Shown: positions 8,080-15,201 of the stretch, in pieces
Numbering within the stretch: position 1 is the stretch's first letter
Layout of the letters: each line of letters opens with the position of its first letter
DNA from: Sphingobacterium kitahiroshimense
Lineage (GTDB): Bacteria; Bacteroidota; Bacteroidia; Sphingobacteriales; Sphingobacteriaceae
Direction: 5' to 3'
Length of the DNA stretch: 64,000 bases
Assembly (NCBI RefSeq): GCF_025961315.1
Contig: NZ_JAOQNK010000001.1
Location: 5,270,001 to 5,334,000, forward strand
The notes under the pieces: model-generated
What the model saw: the letters and a program-made list of their open reading frames with translations, nothing else
Database searches by the model: none
What the model was told of the DNA's origin: nothing
Program-made: the position numbers and the translations under genes

Positions 8080-8512
8080 TCAACACCTCACCCTACGCTT
8101 GTCAGAATTTATAAGAATGCGCCAGAACAAACACTTCCAATAGCTGTAGTAATAAAAAAATGTATATCGAAAAAGGATACATGATATACTTTTTCTTGAT
8201 AAGCTTCTGCGCCATTTAAATTACTTTATTAATTCCTCTAAAACTTTTCAAATAATATTTCCAAAATAGACTAGTGATTGTTCTTGCTACAAAAACCTAC
8301 TAGCATATACCTGGGAACAAAAAATTAGGATTCGGACTGATAAAAATTAGAAAGAGCTTTCTACCATCTTTTTTTAGGGGAAGGTTATTCCTATATATAA
8401 TCAGTCCGGTGTTCCAATGTTACATCGGAATGCAGTGGGGCTTTTTAAATTACTTAATTTTTCACAAAATTAAACAGTGACCATCTCCTGCTAAACGTTT
8501 CATTAAAATTGT
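8080..8512. other. non-coding gap with inverted repeats
   Basis: No gene is seen. The notable structure is a long-range 9-bp inverted repeat (CGGACTGAT at 8333-8341, ATCAGTCCG at 8400-8408) enclosing two small hairpins, followed by an imperfect hairpin near 8412-8432. The -7 box of the next gene closes the gap. Confidence 0.45.
8333..8408. other. possible three-way-junction RNA or long inverted repeat
   Basis: The outer helix has nine perfect pairs and can be extended by GGAAC/GTTCC further out. Inside are AGAAA-gagc-TTTCT (about 8349-8362) and a GGAA/TTCC hairpin near 8383-8391, giving a three-way-junction layout. It lies upstream of, not within, the predicted transcript of the exporter gene, so a riboswitch role is doubtful. 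It could instead be the 3' end of an upstream transcript or a mobile-element relic. Confidence 0.3.
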
Positions 8513-8520
8513 TACCTTTG
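8513..8520 (+). promoter_or_regulatory. -7 box of Bcr/CflA exporter gene
   Basis: TACCTTTG fits the Bacteroidetes TAnnTTTG -7 consensus. It lies 21 bp before ATG 8542 and downstream of an in-frame TTG at 8509, so it favours the ATG as the true start. Confidence 0.7.
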
Positions 8521-8541
8521 CAGAAATTTAGTGAAAACGAT

Positions 8542-9726
8542 ATGTTGGATAGGAAAAAGAATAGTTTTTTGTTTTTGATTTACTTGGTTGGACTGAGTAT
8601 TATTGGTTTTTTGGCAACGGATATGTATCTGCCGGCATTTGATATGATGCGACTGGATCTTTCGACAGATAAGAGTAGTATCAGCGCGAGTTTAAGTTTA
8701 TTTTTAGCTGGTTATGCTCTTGCACAGCTGGTCTGGGGGCCAATAGCCGATAAGATCGGGAAACCCAAAACCATCCTCATCGGACTATCATTGTTTACGC
8801 TCGCTTCTTTGTGTATCTTTTTTACCAACGATGTCCTTTCGTTACTTGTTTTACGTTTGCTGCAGGCAATCGGTGTCTGTGCTGCTGCGGTAAGCTGGCA
8901 GGCTCTGGTTGTTGAATATTATCCGGCATCTCAGACCAATAAAATTTTCGCGACGATCATGCCCATGGTGGCTTTATCTCCGGCTCTGGCTCCTTTGCTG
9001 GGTGTATATCTGTTGCAACATTTTGGATGGAGATCCATCTTTATCACCCTAGCTGGTATCGCCGTGCTCCTGATGCTGTATACCTTCACTTTAATGCGCA
9101 AGCAAAAGTTGGATACTCCAGTTGATACAAAAGCAGGTGAAAAAACGAAACAGTCCTATTTTTCACTTTTAAAATCCAACGTGTATGTGGGCAATGTGCT
9201 GCTCTATGCATTCTGCTCGGGTTCATTTTTTGCCTGGTTAACGGGCTCTCCATTTTTTCTCAAAGAACTGGGTTATGACGAAAGCCAGATCGGATTGAGC
9301 TTTGTTCCGCAGACCATTGCATTTATGATGGGCGGATATGGCTATAGGGCGCTGGCAAACCGTATTGAGACCAAAAAACTGATGCCGGTTTTACTGATTT
9401 TATATTCCGTGTCTCTTCTAGCGATATATGCTATGAGTGTGATGACGACACCTACATTGACATTATTACTGATTCCGTTCTGCGGTATGGCATTAGCAAA
9501 CGGTGCATGTTACCCGATTGTAGTTGCGCAAGCACTACGTGTTTTTCCAAATAATCTGGGTAAAGCCGCGGGCTTACAAAATGCAATTCAGCTTGGAATC
9601 TGTTTTATAGCGAGTGCTATCGTTTCGGTTTTTTCAAAAGATGCACTATTGGCTACGGCAATCGTTATGGTAGGGACAATTCCATTTATGTTAATCGCTT
9701 ATAGATTGACTTTAAAAGGTAAATAA
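8542..9726 (+). CDS. Bcr/CflA-family MFS drug efflux transporter
   Basis: A 394-residue major facilitator with twelve predicted membrane segments. The N-terminus (LSIIGFLATDMYLPAFDMM) is the classic Bcr/CflA first helix with its TDMYLPAF motif, followed by the loop motif WGPIADKIGKPKTIL between helices 2 and 3. It would sit in the inner membrane and export drugs or small metabolites by proton antiport; closest in feel to the PunC/Bcr branch, with substrate unknown. The ATG is chosen because the -7 box lies just upstream of it. It is a single-gene unit converging with the next gene, with only 8 bp between stops. Confidence 0.85.
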   Translation: MLDRKKNSFLFLIYLVGLSIIGFLATDMYLPAFDMMRLDLSTDKSSISASLSLFLAGYALAQLVWGPIADKIGKPKTILIGLSLFTLASLCIFFTNDVLSLLVLRLLQAIGVCAAAVSWQALVVEYYPASQTNKIFATIMPMVALSPALAPLLGVYLLQHFGWRSIFITLAGIAVLLMLYTFTLMRKQKLDTPVDTKAGEKTKQSYFSLLKSNVYVGNVLLYAFCSGSFFAWLTGSPFFLKELGYDESQIGLSFVPQTIAFMMGGYGYRALANRIETKKLMPVLLILYSVSLLAIYAMSVMTTPTLTLLLIPFCGMALANGACYPIVVAQALRVFPNNLGKAAGLQNAIQLGICFIASAIVSVFSKDALLATAIVMVGTIPFMLIAYRLTLKGK

Positions 9727-9734
9727 AAATCATT

Positions 9735-10796
9735 TTACGGTCCCCGCCTCATGCTTTCTCCGACGGAAAATTCTCCCGGGTAGAGCAGTATGATATAATG
9801 ATTGGGATCCTTTAATAATTTGAGATCCTGTAAAGCTGATGCGTCTGGGGCAGTTGAAAATTGAACATGATTGTTTGTTTTAGAGATCTGTATGGGGTAG
9901 ATTGTTTTTTCTGTTAAGGTATCAGGATATGTTTTTATTTTGATATAATTTGGATGATCAGGATCTAGCTTAATAATCTCTGAGTATGGTTGTTGCGTTG
10001 TATCATCTCCAGAAACATATTGTACCTCGATCAAGCACATCCGTTGTTTTGCGATCAAGAAATGGGATACAGCATACAGGAAGAACAGACCAGCGATCAT
10101 ACCCATAAAATAAATCAGTTGCTTCAACTGAAAATTGGAGAAAGTAACATGAACTTTCATAGACGTTCTTTTTGAGGGCGGTTTTTCCCTGGGGGTTTCC
10201 TCCCGGGAAAGCCGCCCTTTTTTTTTGTCTTTATTTTTTACGATAACCTCCTTGTCGCTAGAATTATCCGCAGAAGCTATTTCCACTTCTTTATTTTCGA
10301 GTATTTCCTCTTCCGCTATGTGATTTTCCTGTTCTTGACTCTCGTGACCAATTGCTGTTGTACTTGCTTCAGGTACGATCGTTTTTTCATGATCATCAGG
10401 ATCGCAAAATTCAGGTGTTCGCTTTTTTAAATGGCGCAATTCCCGCCATTTATGGAATGGTCTTGGACCAAACTGTGTGAGTATGGCTAGTAGTTTGACG
10501 ATGTTTTCGTCGGGATTGCTCGTTTTAGCCGTTATAAAATTTTTAAGCGGTTTCAGTTTATCTAACGGAAATCGACGGATGCTGGTCTCCAGATCATCAT
10601 ATCGTTTGATCGGATTAAAGAAATCCTGAAATACCTGTGTATCTTCTTTCGATAGTCCATTTGCAAATAATTTTAAACTCAAATCTCTTAGATTCCCGGG
10701 TGTGGGATTCTCAAGTTTTAGATCTAACTCATGTTGGGAAAGCAACTCCCTAAAGTTACTTATCACCTCTTTTTTAAATTCTTCAAACTCAAACAT
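9735..10796 (-). CDS. single-TM protein of unknown function under palindrome promoter
   Basis: The 353-residue product matches no family I recognise. Residues 1-130 look helical and cytoplasmic. Residues 135-215 are a charged, Glu/Lys-rich linker with KNKDKKKGRLSREE and a basic stretch. One membrane span (LIYFMGMIAGLFFLYAVSHFLI) lies at about 228-249, and the last 105 residues would be extracytoplasmic. This anti-sigma-like topology, one span between a cytoplasmic and an outer domain, is only suggestive. The promoter has TAATTTTG 5 bp before the ATG, implying a leaderless or nearly leaderless mRNA, and a 22-bp palindrome upstream that is shared with the sRNA promoter at 14.9 kb. Confidence 0.6.
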   Translation of the reverse strand: MFEFEEFKKEVISNFRELLSQHELDLKLENPTPGNLRDLSLKLFANGLSKEDTQVFQDFFNPIKRYDDLETSIRRFPLDKLKPLKNFITAKTSNPDENIVKLLAILTQFGPRPFHKWRELRHLKKRTPEFCDPDDHEKTIVPEASTTAIGHESQEQENHIAEEEILENKEVEIASADNSSDKEVIVKNKDKKKGRLSREETPREKPPSKRTSMKVHVTFSNFQLKQLIYFMGMIAGLFFLYAVSHFLIAKQRMCLIEVQYVSGDDTTQQPYSEIIKLDPDHPNYIKIKTYPDTLTEKTIYPIQISKTNNHVQFSTAPDASALQDLKLLKDPNHYIILLYPGEFSVGESMRRGP

Positions 10797-10801
10797 TGTC
10801 C

Positions 10802-10849
10802 CAAAATTAAAGTAACCCTAGCACCCGATTTTACGGAAAACCGTAAAAT
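10802..10849 (-). promoter_or_regulatory. promoter with palindromic operator, copy 1
   Basis: On the minus strand TAATTTTG (10809-10802) is a -7 box. Eighteen bases upstream of it is the perfect inverted repeat ATTTTACGG-AAAA-CCGTAAAAT at 10828-10849, covering the region where a -33 box would be. The same arrangement occurs at 14908-14954. The palindrome is a likely binding site for a dimeric regulator, with the response regulator at 13.2 kb the nearest candidate. Confidence 0.75.
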
Positions 10850-10943
10850 AATAGACTCTTTACGCACTTTTTTGCACTGGAATTTTCGGAATTCTATCGG
10901 AATTTCTGGAATAATAACGGAAAGGTTGGAAAGATCGGAATCC

Positions 10944-10977
10944 TTTGATGTTTAGCTTTTTATCTGCGTTAATTTTG
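10944..10977 (+). promoter_or_regulatory. candidate promoter of structured RNA/small ORF
   Basis: TAATTTTG at 10970-10977 fits the -7 consensus, and TTTG at 10944-10947 could be the -33 box with a slightly long spacer of 22. Transcription would begin near 10983, just upstream of the structured region. Confidence 0.45.
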
Positions 10978-10982
10978 ATTTG

Positions 10983-11200
10983 AAATCAGTTGATCAATCG
11001 ACTAGTTCTTTCTAGGAAAGCGACGAAAAGATTTCATAAGGAGTGGATATCGCGGTCGTTTTTAACCGGTTTGGGAAGCAGTTATTGGTTCCCGCGATTG
11101 AAGCTCACTCACTTCCCAAAAAATTCAGAAGGCCTTCTGAAAACATTGTAGTAACCCCGGGCATGAGGCCCGCGGGACTACCAGGTTTTTGACTTTTAAT
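10983..11200 (+). ncRNA. candidate structured leader RNA with pseudoknot
   Basis: Helix A pairs ATCGCGG (11049-11055) with CCGCGAT (11092-11098), extended by AACCGG/TTGGTT (11064-11069/11085-11090). Its loop contains TTTGGGAAG (11070-11078), complementary over nine bases to CTTCCCAAA at 11112-11120, outside the helix. This is an H-type pseudoknot or a pair of mutually exclusive hairpins. A perfect palindrome, TTCAGAAGGCCTTCTGAA, follows at 11124-11141, then a GC-rich hairpin at 11148-11181 with GTAGT/ACTAC ends. Its GC content is well above the surrounding DNA. It is not tmRNA, RNase P or SRP RNA as far as I can see. Confidence 0.5.
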
Positions 11201-11210
11201 TTTTTGAAAA

Positions 11211-11342
11211 ATGTGGTATTTCATTTTAGCACTTTTATTTGGCAATCCTTCAAATACAGATACAAATCACCCTCAAGCATTATCCTCTGTGCAGGATGTG
11301 GACAATGAAGGAAATACTGGTCCTGTTCGTCCTGGTAAATAA
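11211..11342 (+). CDS. 43-residue small protein next to sensor kinase
   Basis: This short ORF starts after the GC-rich hairpin of the leader RNA and is closed by a good terminator 20 bp after its stop, so a dedicated short transcript is likely. The product has a hydrophobic start (MWYFILALLFG) that could be a minimal export or membrane signal, followed by a polar tail rich in Asn, Asp and Pro ending GPVRPGK. No known family is recognised. It lies 116 bp upstream of a sensor kinase whose outer region is TPR-like, a fold that binds peptides, so a signalling peptide is possible; this is inference only. Confidence 0.45.
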   Translation: MWYFILALLFGNPSNTDTNHPQALSSVQDVDNEGNTGPVRPGK

Positions 11343-11361
11343 GGATAAATAAATATCAGTT

Positions 11362-11397
11362 AAAATAAGGCAACACAAGGTTGCCTTATTTTGTTTT
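11362..11397 (+). terminator. terminator after 43-codon ORF
   Basis: A 13-bp perfect stem (11362-11374 with 11380-11392, arms AAAATAAGGCAAC and GTTGCCTTATTTT) with a 5-nt loop is followed by GTTTTT. It separates the small transcript from the sensor kinase gene. Confidence 0.85.
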
Positions 11398-11457
11398 TAA
11401 GCGTCTGGTTGTTTTTCCAGTAAAATTTCGATAAATTCGAACAAAATAAGTTCCTTA

Positions 11458-13143
11458 TTGAAACGCTTTAGCTTATACATACTTATTGTCTTTTTTTATT
11501 CCTGTCAACAAGCAGTTATTCAAAAGGAAATTCCTATTGATAATCCGGCTTATGATAAGGCATTCGAGTATCTCGAAATGGGGAAAGCAGATAGTTCTTT
11601 CTTCTATTTTAATGCGGCAAAACAGATCTTTTTGGAAAAAGGAGATAGTCTGCAAGTAGCCAAGTGTTTAATCAATATGGCGATTACCCAAAAGGAGCAG
11701 GGAGACTATTTTGGATCTCAGGAAACAGCATTGCAGGCTGTTCCTTTTCTGGATGAAAATAAACCTGAACATCATAGTTTTCTGAGTATGAATTTCAATG
11801 CTCTTGGACTTTCTACAGATGAACTTTATGATTATCCAAAGGCTATTCTCTTCTATGAATTAGCAATTAAATATTCTGACGATGCGCAAAATACACTGAT
11901 CTACCGGAATAATTTAGCGAATGCCTATCTTTATAATAGGGATTATAAAAAAGCTCGTGAGATATATGATGGTATCATCGGTGGTACACATAAAAATGCT
12001 GTTGAATATGCGCGTGTGCTGTCCAATCTGACAAGAGTGAAATGGAAGCAGGATCCAACTTACCCTGCAATAAATGACTACCAAAAAGCATTAAAAATTA
12101 GGCAACAAGAGCATGATCTTCGTGGGCAAAATTCTAGTTTACTGCATATAACAGAATATTATGAGGATCAAAAACCTGATTCAGCTTTGTTTTATGCTAA
12201 AAAACGTTATGATATTGCTAAAAAAATTGCTAGTCCAGACGATCAAATTAAAGCACTGAAAACATTGATTCAATTGAGCCCAAGTGACTCCTCAAAATAT
12301 TATTTTAAAATTTATAATGTTCTGAACGATAGTATTCAGGAAGCACGTCTCGTTGCAAAAAATCAGTTTACTATGATTCGCTATGAGGTGGAAAAAAATA
12401 AGGCAGATAACCTGAGCCTGCAGAAGGATAATGCGGAGAAAGAATTCAATATCGTAAGGCAGCGCATCTGGACATTCTGCGTTTCCTTATTATGTGTTAC
12501 GGTTATTGTAGGCGGTACTTTATGGTATAAGAGACGCAAAGAACGTATGCAGTTTGAGGCACAAAATAGAATCAAAGCCAATCAGCTCACTATCTCACGT
12601 AAGATTCACGATGTGGTAGCCAATGGCCTTTACCGCGTCATGACAGAAATCGAGAATAGGGAAGATATTGACAGGGAAGGGATCCTCGACCGCCTGGAAA
12701 TGATGTATGAGAAATCTCGTGATATTTCTTACGAAACCGAAATAACACCAGATGCGGAGCCGGATTGTCAGAAACAAATTGCTGAACTTTTGAAATCTTT
12801 TGTGACTGAAAATAGAAAGGTCATTATTGCCGGAAATGATGCTGAGCAATGGGAGGGGGTTACGGCACATATCAAGCATGAAGTCCATCATGTACTGCAG
12901 GAGCTGATGGTTAATATGCGTAAGCATAGCCAAGCAAGCGATGTGGTGATCCGTTTTGACTGGTCTCCTGGGCTATTGCGCATCTTTTACAGTGATAACG
13001 GTGTCGGGATGCCCGAATCGCAGGTAAACGGTAATGGTCTTACCAGTACGGGAAACCGTATTTCTAATTTGGACGGTAAGATTACCTTTGTCAATAATGC
13101 AGGGAAAGGGCTAAAGGTTGAAGTGTCCATCCCTATTTTTTAA
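11458..13143 (+). CDS. TPR-containing sensor histidine kinase (lipoprotein-type N-terminus)
   Basis: A 561-residue kinase starting at TTG; there is no in-frame ATG just upstream. The N-terminus (MKRFSLYILIVFFYSC) has a lipobox ending at Cys16. Residues about 28-300 are helical TPR repeats outside the membrane. One span (IWTFCVSLLCVTVIVGGTLWY) lies at about 337-357. The HisKA_3-type dimerisation box is RKIHDVVANGLYR with His384 as the phosphorylation site. The ATPase part has an N-box (HHVLQELMVNMRKHS) and DNGVGMP. It would sense an extracytoplasmic signal and phosphorylate the regulator encoded 14 bp downstream. A lipid anchor plus a transmembrane span is unusual; the Cys may simply follow an uncleaved signal. 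Confidence 0.85.
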   Translation: MKRFSLYILIVFFYSCQQAVIQKEIPIDNPAYDKAFEYLEMGKADSSFFYFNAAKQIFLEKGDSLQVAKCLINMAITQKEQGDYFGSQETALQAVPFLDENKPEHHSFLSMNFNALGLSTDELYDYPKAILFYELAIKYSDDAQNTLIYRNNLANAYLYNRDYKKAREIYDGIIGGTHKNAVEYARVLSNLTRVKWKQDPTYPAINDYQKALKIRQQEHDLRGQNSSLLHITEYYEDQKPDSALFYAKKRYDIAKKIASPDDQIKALKTLIQLSPSDSSKYYFKIYNVLNDSIQEARLVAKNQFTMIRYEVEKNKADNLSLQKDNAEKEFNIVRQRIWTFCVSLLCVTVIVGGTLWYKRRKERMQFEAQNRIKANQLTISRKIHDVVANGLYRVMTEIENREDIDREGILDRLEMMYEKSRDISYETEITPDAEPDCQKQIAELLKSFVTENRKVIIAGNDAEQWEGVTAHIKHEVHHVLQELMVNMRKHSQASDVVIRFDWSPGLLRIFYSDNGVGMPESQVNGNGLTSTGNRISNLDGKITFVNNAGKGLKVEVSIPIF

Positions 13144-13157
13144 AAAGATCTTATTAT

Positions 13158-13823
13158 ATGTTTAAAAAAGTACTTATAGCCGAAGATCATGAAATTGCCA
13201 ATATTTCGGTTCAGAAAACACTTCAGGAGCTGGGGATCCAGACAGCAAAATATGTCTATTATTGTGATGATGCATTTACCTGGGTTAAAAATGCACAGCG
13301 GGACGGTGAGCCCTACGATCTGCTGATTACCGATCTGACTTTCGAAGAAGATCATAATCCGCAACGTTTATCGGGAGGTCTGGCACTTATTCAGGCAGTT
13401 AAAGAGATCCAATCCCAACTAAAAATCATTGTGTTATCTGCGGAAAGTCGGACTGCTGTTATTGATGAACTGTTTAAAAGCAGAGCCATCGATGGTTATG
13501 TGCGTAAAGCAAGACGCGATGCGCAATACCTGAAAGAGGCTTTACAGGCCGCACATCAGGATAAACTTTATCAGTCCCCTGAAATTAAACAGTCTATCCG
13601 GGAAAAGAATTCACATGAATTTACTACGCTCGATATTCATATCATTGCCCTATTGGCAAAAGGAATACTGCAGAAGGATATTCCACAACATCTGCAACAA
13701 CAACAGATAAAGCCATCAGGACTGAGCAGTGTCGAGAAAAGATTGAACCTGATGAAAGAGGTGCTAGAATTTTCGAAGAATGAACAGCTTATTGCTTATT
13801 CAAAAGATATCGGTTTAATTTAA
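13158..13823 (+). CDS. response regulator with NarL/LuxR-like output
   Basis: The 221-residue partner of the upstream kinase. The receiver domain shows the acidic pair in AEDHE (Asp10), the phospho-acceptor Asp59 in LLITDLTF, a Ser in VLSAES and Lys in GYVRKARR. The C-terminal 70 residues (EFTTLDIHIIALLAKGILQKDI ... VEKRLNLMKEVL) have the spacing of a LuxR-type helix-turn-helix but are divergent. Such regulators bind as dimers to short palindromes, making the TTACGG-N4-CCGTAA sites on both sides of this gene pair natural targets, though that is not proven by sequence. A hairpin overlaps the stop region. Confidence 0.85.
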   Translation: MFKKVLIAEDHEIANISVQKTLQELGIQTAKYVYYCDDAFTWVKNAQRDGEPYDLLITDLTFEEDHNPQRLSGGLALIQAVKEIQSQLKIIVLSAESRTAVIDELFKSRAIDGYVRKARRDAQYLKEALQAAHQDKLYQSPEIKQSIREKNSHEFTTLDIHIIALLAKGILQKDIPQHLQQQQIKPSGLSSVEKRLNLMKEVLEFSKNEQLIAYSKDIGLI

Positions 13824-13898
13824 ATAAACCGATATTCTATCCTTGCCGAACCCGTTATACAGGGCTTCTGAATTTATATTCAGAAAGCGAATCCCTGT
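13807..13898. terminator. two hairpins between convergent genes
   Basis: ATATCGGTTTA (13807-13817) pairs with TAAACCGATAT (13825-13835) across the regulator stop. A second nested hairpin joins ACAGGG (13859-13864) to CCCTGT (13893-13898), with TTCTGAAT/ATTCAGAA inside. Neither has a strong T run, but the convergent position fits transcript ends. Confidence 0.45.
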
Positions 13899-13919
13899 CT
13901 ATTTAGCACGTACTTTTTA

Positions 13920-14642
13920 TTATTGTAAAGAAGAAGGTCTTAAGAGTTGAAACTGCAACCCTAAACGAAAGACATTTAAACGGGTCGCATCTGATGAGGA
14001 CGCGCCATCCCTCTCCCCTTTATAATTTTTAGTACCCCAGGAGTAACCGGCAAATACCGTATAACGGTCATAATTGACGTTGAACTGTAGGCGCGGTCTA
14101 AGATCCATTTTCATGATATCTTTGCCTCTGTCATTCTCAAATTCGGTTTCATTGCCTTTGTTGTCTTCAATACTTCCTTTTTCTTTGATCTGAAGTGTGT
14201 TGGCGATATCAACGCCCAACTGCATATCCAAAGTAATAGGTTCAAATGAAAAACGATAGCCAATGAACGGATTGAAATTTAAAAACTGCTGATTTAGCTT
14301 GGTCATGCCTATGGTGTTATTCGTGTTTTCTGAGCTCTGAAGATATATTTTAGTCTGTAGACGTTCAAATGCACCTTCTACACCTAATAGGAAATTGTTG
14401 CCAAATACGTAGCGGTAGTTGATCGCTCCGCCCAGGTTAATACCATACTTTACTCCAAAAGGATTGTTGGTATAATAGTCCTGTGGGCTAGAACCGTTCA
14501 GGTTTGATCTAGAATCGCTTCCTGGTCCTGTAAAATTGGAAGAACCTGAAGTAATACCTACCCGCAATTCATGTGATTGGGAAAATGCAAGAATCGGAAT
14601 ACTGCATGTGAATAAGCTTGCTAGAATGATTTTCTTCAACAT
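13920..14642 (-). CDS. outer-membrane beta-barrel protein
   Basis: A 240-residue protein with a clear Sec signal peptide (MLKKIILASLFTCSIPILAFSQ, cleavage after about residue 22). The rest alternates polar and aromatic residues as in small eight-strand OmpA/OmpX-like barrels: repeated strand-like segments such as NNFLLGVEGAFERL, YDRYTVFAGYSWGTKNY, and a final strand LNVFRLGLQFQLL. It belongs to the broad Bacteroidetes outer-membrane beta-barrel (PorT-like) group, with no specific function assignable. It converges with the response regulator. Its upstream region carries no -7 consensus that I can see. Confidence 0.7.
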   Translation of the reverse strand: MLKKIILASLFTCSIPILAFSQSHELRVGITSGSSNFTGPGSDSRSNLNGSSPQDYYTNNPFGVKYGINLGGAINYRYVFGNNFLLGVEGAFERLQTKIYLQSSENTNNTIGMTKLNQQFLNFNPFIGYRFSFEPITLDMQLGVDIANTLQIKEKGSIEDNKGNETEFENDRGKDIMKMDLRPRLQFNVNYDRYTVFAGYSWGTKNYKGERDGASSSDATRLNVFRLGLQFQLLRPSSLQ

Positions 14643-14746
14643 AAATGGAATTTTTAAATTATTTCATAACAAAGAAACAGTTGCTCCTTATATTATGTTT
14701 AAATTTAGGTAAATCATAGCAATAAACCCCATTAAGAATTTTATTT

Positions 14747-14903
14747 TAAATAAAAAATGGTTAACGTAGGACCTGTACGTTAACCATCTGTAAAAAATTA
14801 CTAATTAATCACTTTGTTTGCAGTCGATCCAGCATTTTAGGGATAAACTGGATGCGATTGCAAACGTTGTAAATAAAAATTCGCACCTACCTTTAATGTG
14901 AAT
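14747..14903 (-). ncRNA. candidate sRNA under palindrome promoter
   Basis: A complete small transcription unit is visible on the minus strand. The -7 box TAACTTTG (14915-14908) predicts a start near 14903. Then comes a hairpin with GTTTGCA/TGCAAAC and ATCCAG/CTGGAT helices (14816-14865), and finally a perfect 12-bp terminator stem (14757-14768/14776-14787) followed by TTTTTT on that strand. The RNA would be about 155 nt. It holds no credible ORF, only an 8-codon frame. The palindromic operator at 14933-14954 covers the -33 position. Confidence 0.6.
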
Positions 14904-14907
14904 GATA

Positions 14908-14954
14908 CAAAGTTAAAATTCCTGTTAATGGGATTTTACGGGAAACCGTAAAAT
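14908..14954 (-). promoter_or_regulatory. promoter with palindromic operator, copy 2
   Basis: TAACTTTG on the minus strand (14915-14908) lies 17 bp from the inverted repeat ATTTTACGG-GAAA-CCGTAAAAT (14933-14954). The repeat arms are identical to those at 10828-10849 and the position relative to the -7 box differs by one base. Confidence 0.75.
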
Positions 14955-15139
14955 TTCGATTTTATGACATTTTTAATTTAATTATCGTTTTTAAAGCCAA
15001 TAGAGGCCTATTTTTTTTAAAAAAATAATTTTAATAAAATGTATTTCACTACTCTTAATCATTTGGGAACGTGCTCGGTAGGGGAGCTAATTGTGACTGT
15101 TTGCGATGATGAACCCGATTAAAATTAGTCCTAAACAGA

Positions 15140-15170
15140 AAAAGACACATCGTACGACGATGTGTCTTTT
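15140..15170 (-). terminator. terminator of acyl-CoA dehydrogenase gene
   Basis: A 14-bp perfect stem (15140-15153 with 15157-15170, arms AAAAGACACATCGT and ACGATGTGTCTTTT) with a three-base loop lies 32 bp after the dehydrogenase stop. The minus strand then reads CTTTTTC. Confidence 0.85.
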
Positions 15171-15201
15171 CTATATGCTTTGAAACTGCAGTCTTAATTT
15201 A

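Noticed and set aside
8334..8408. tRNA gene, because of a 7-bp end helix and about 75-nt length
   Set aside because: No proper D, anticodon or T arms; loop sizes are wrong.
11170..11185. Similarity of GGACTACCAGG to a well-known 16S rRNA segment
   Set aside because: Only 11 bases match and no rRNA sequence surrounds it; chance.
10983..11392. tmRNA, because of size about 400 nt, pseudoknot and inner ORF
   Set aside because: No tRNA-like acceptor or T arm and no ALAA-type tag; the ORF is 43 codons with its own terminator.
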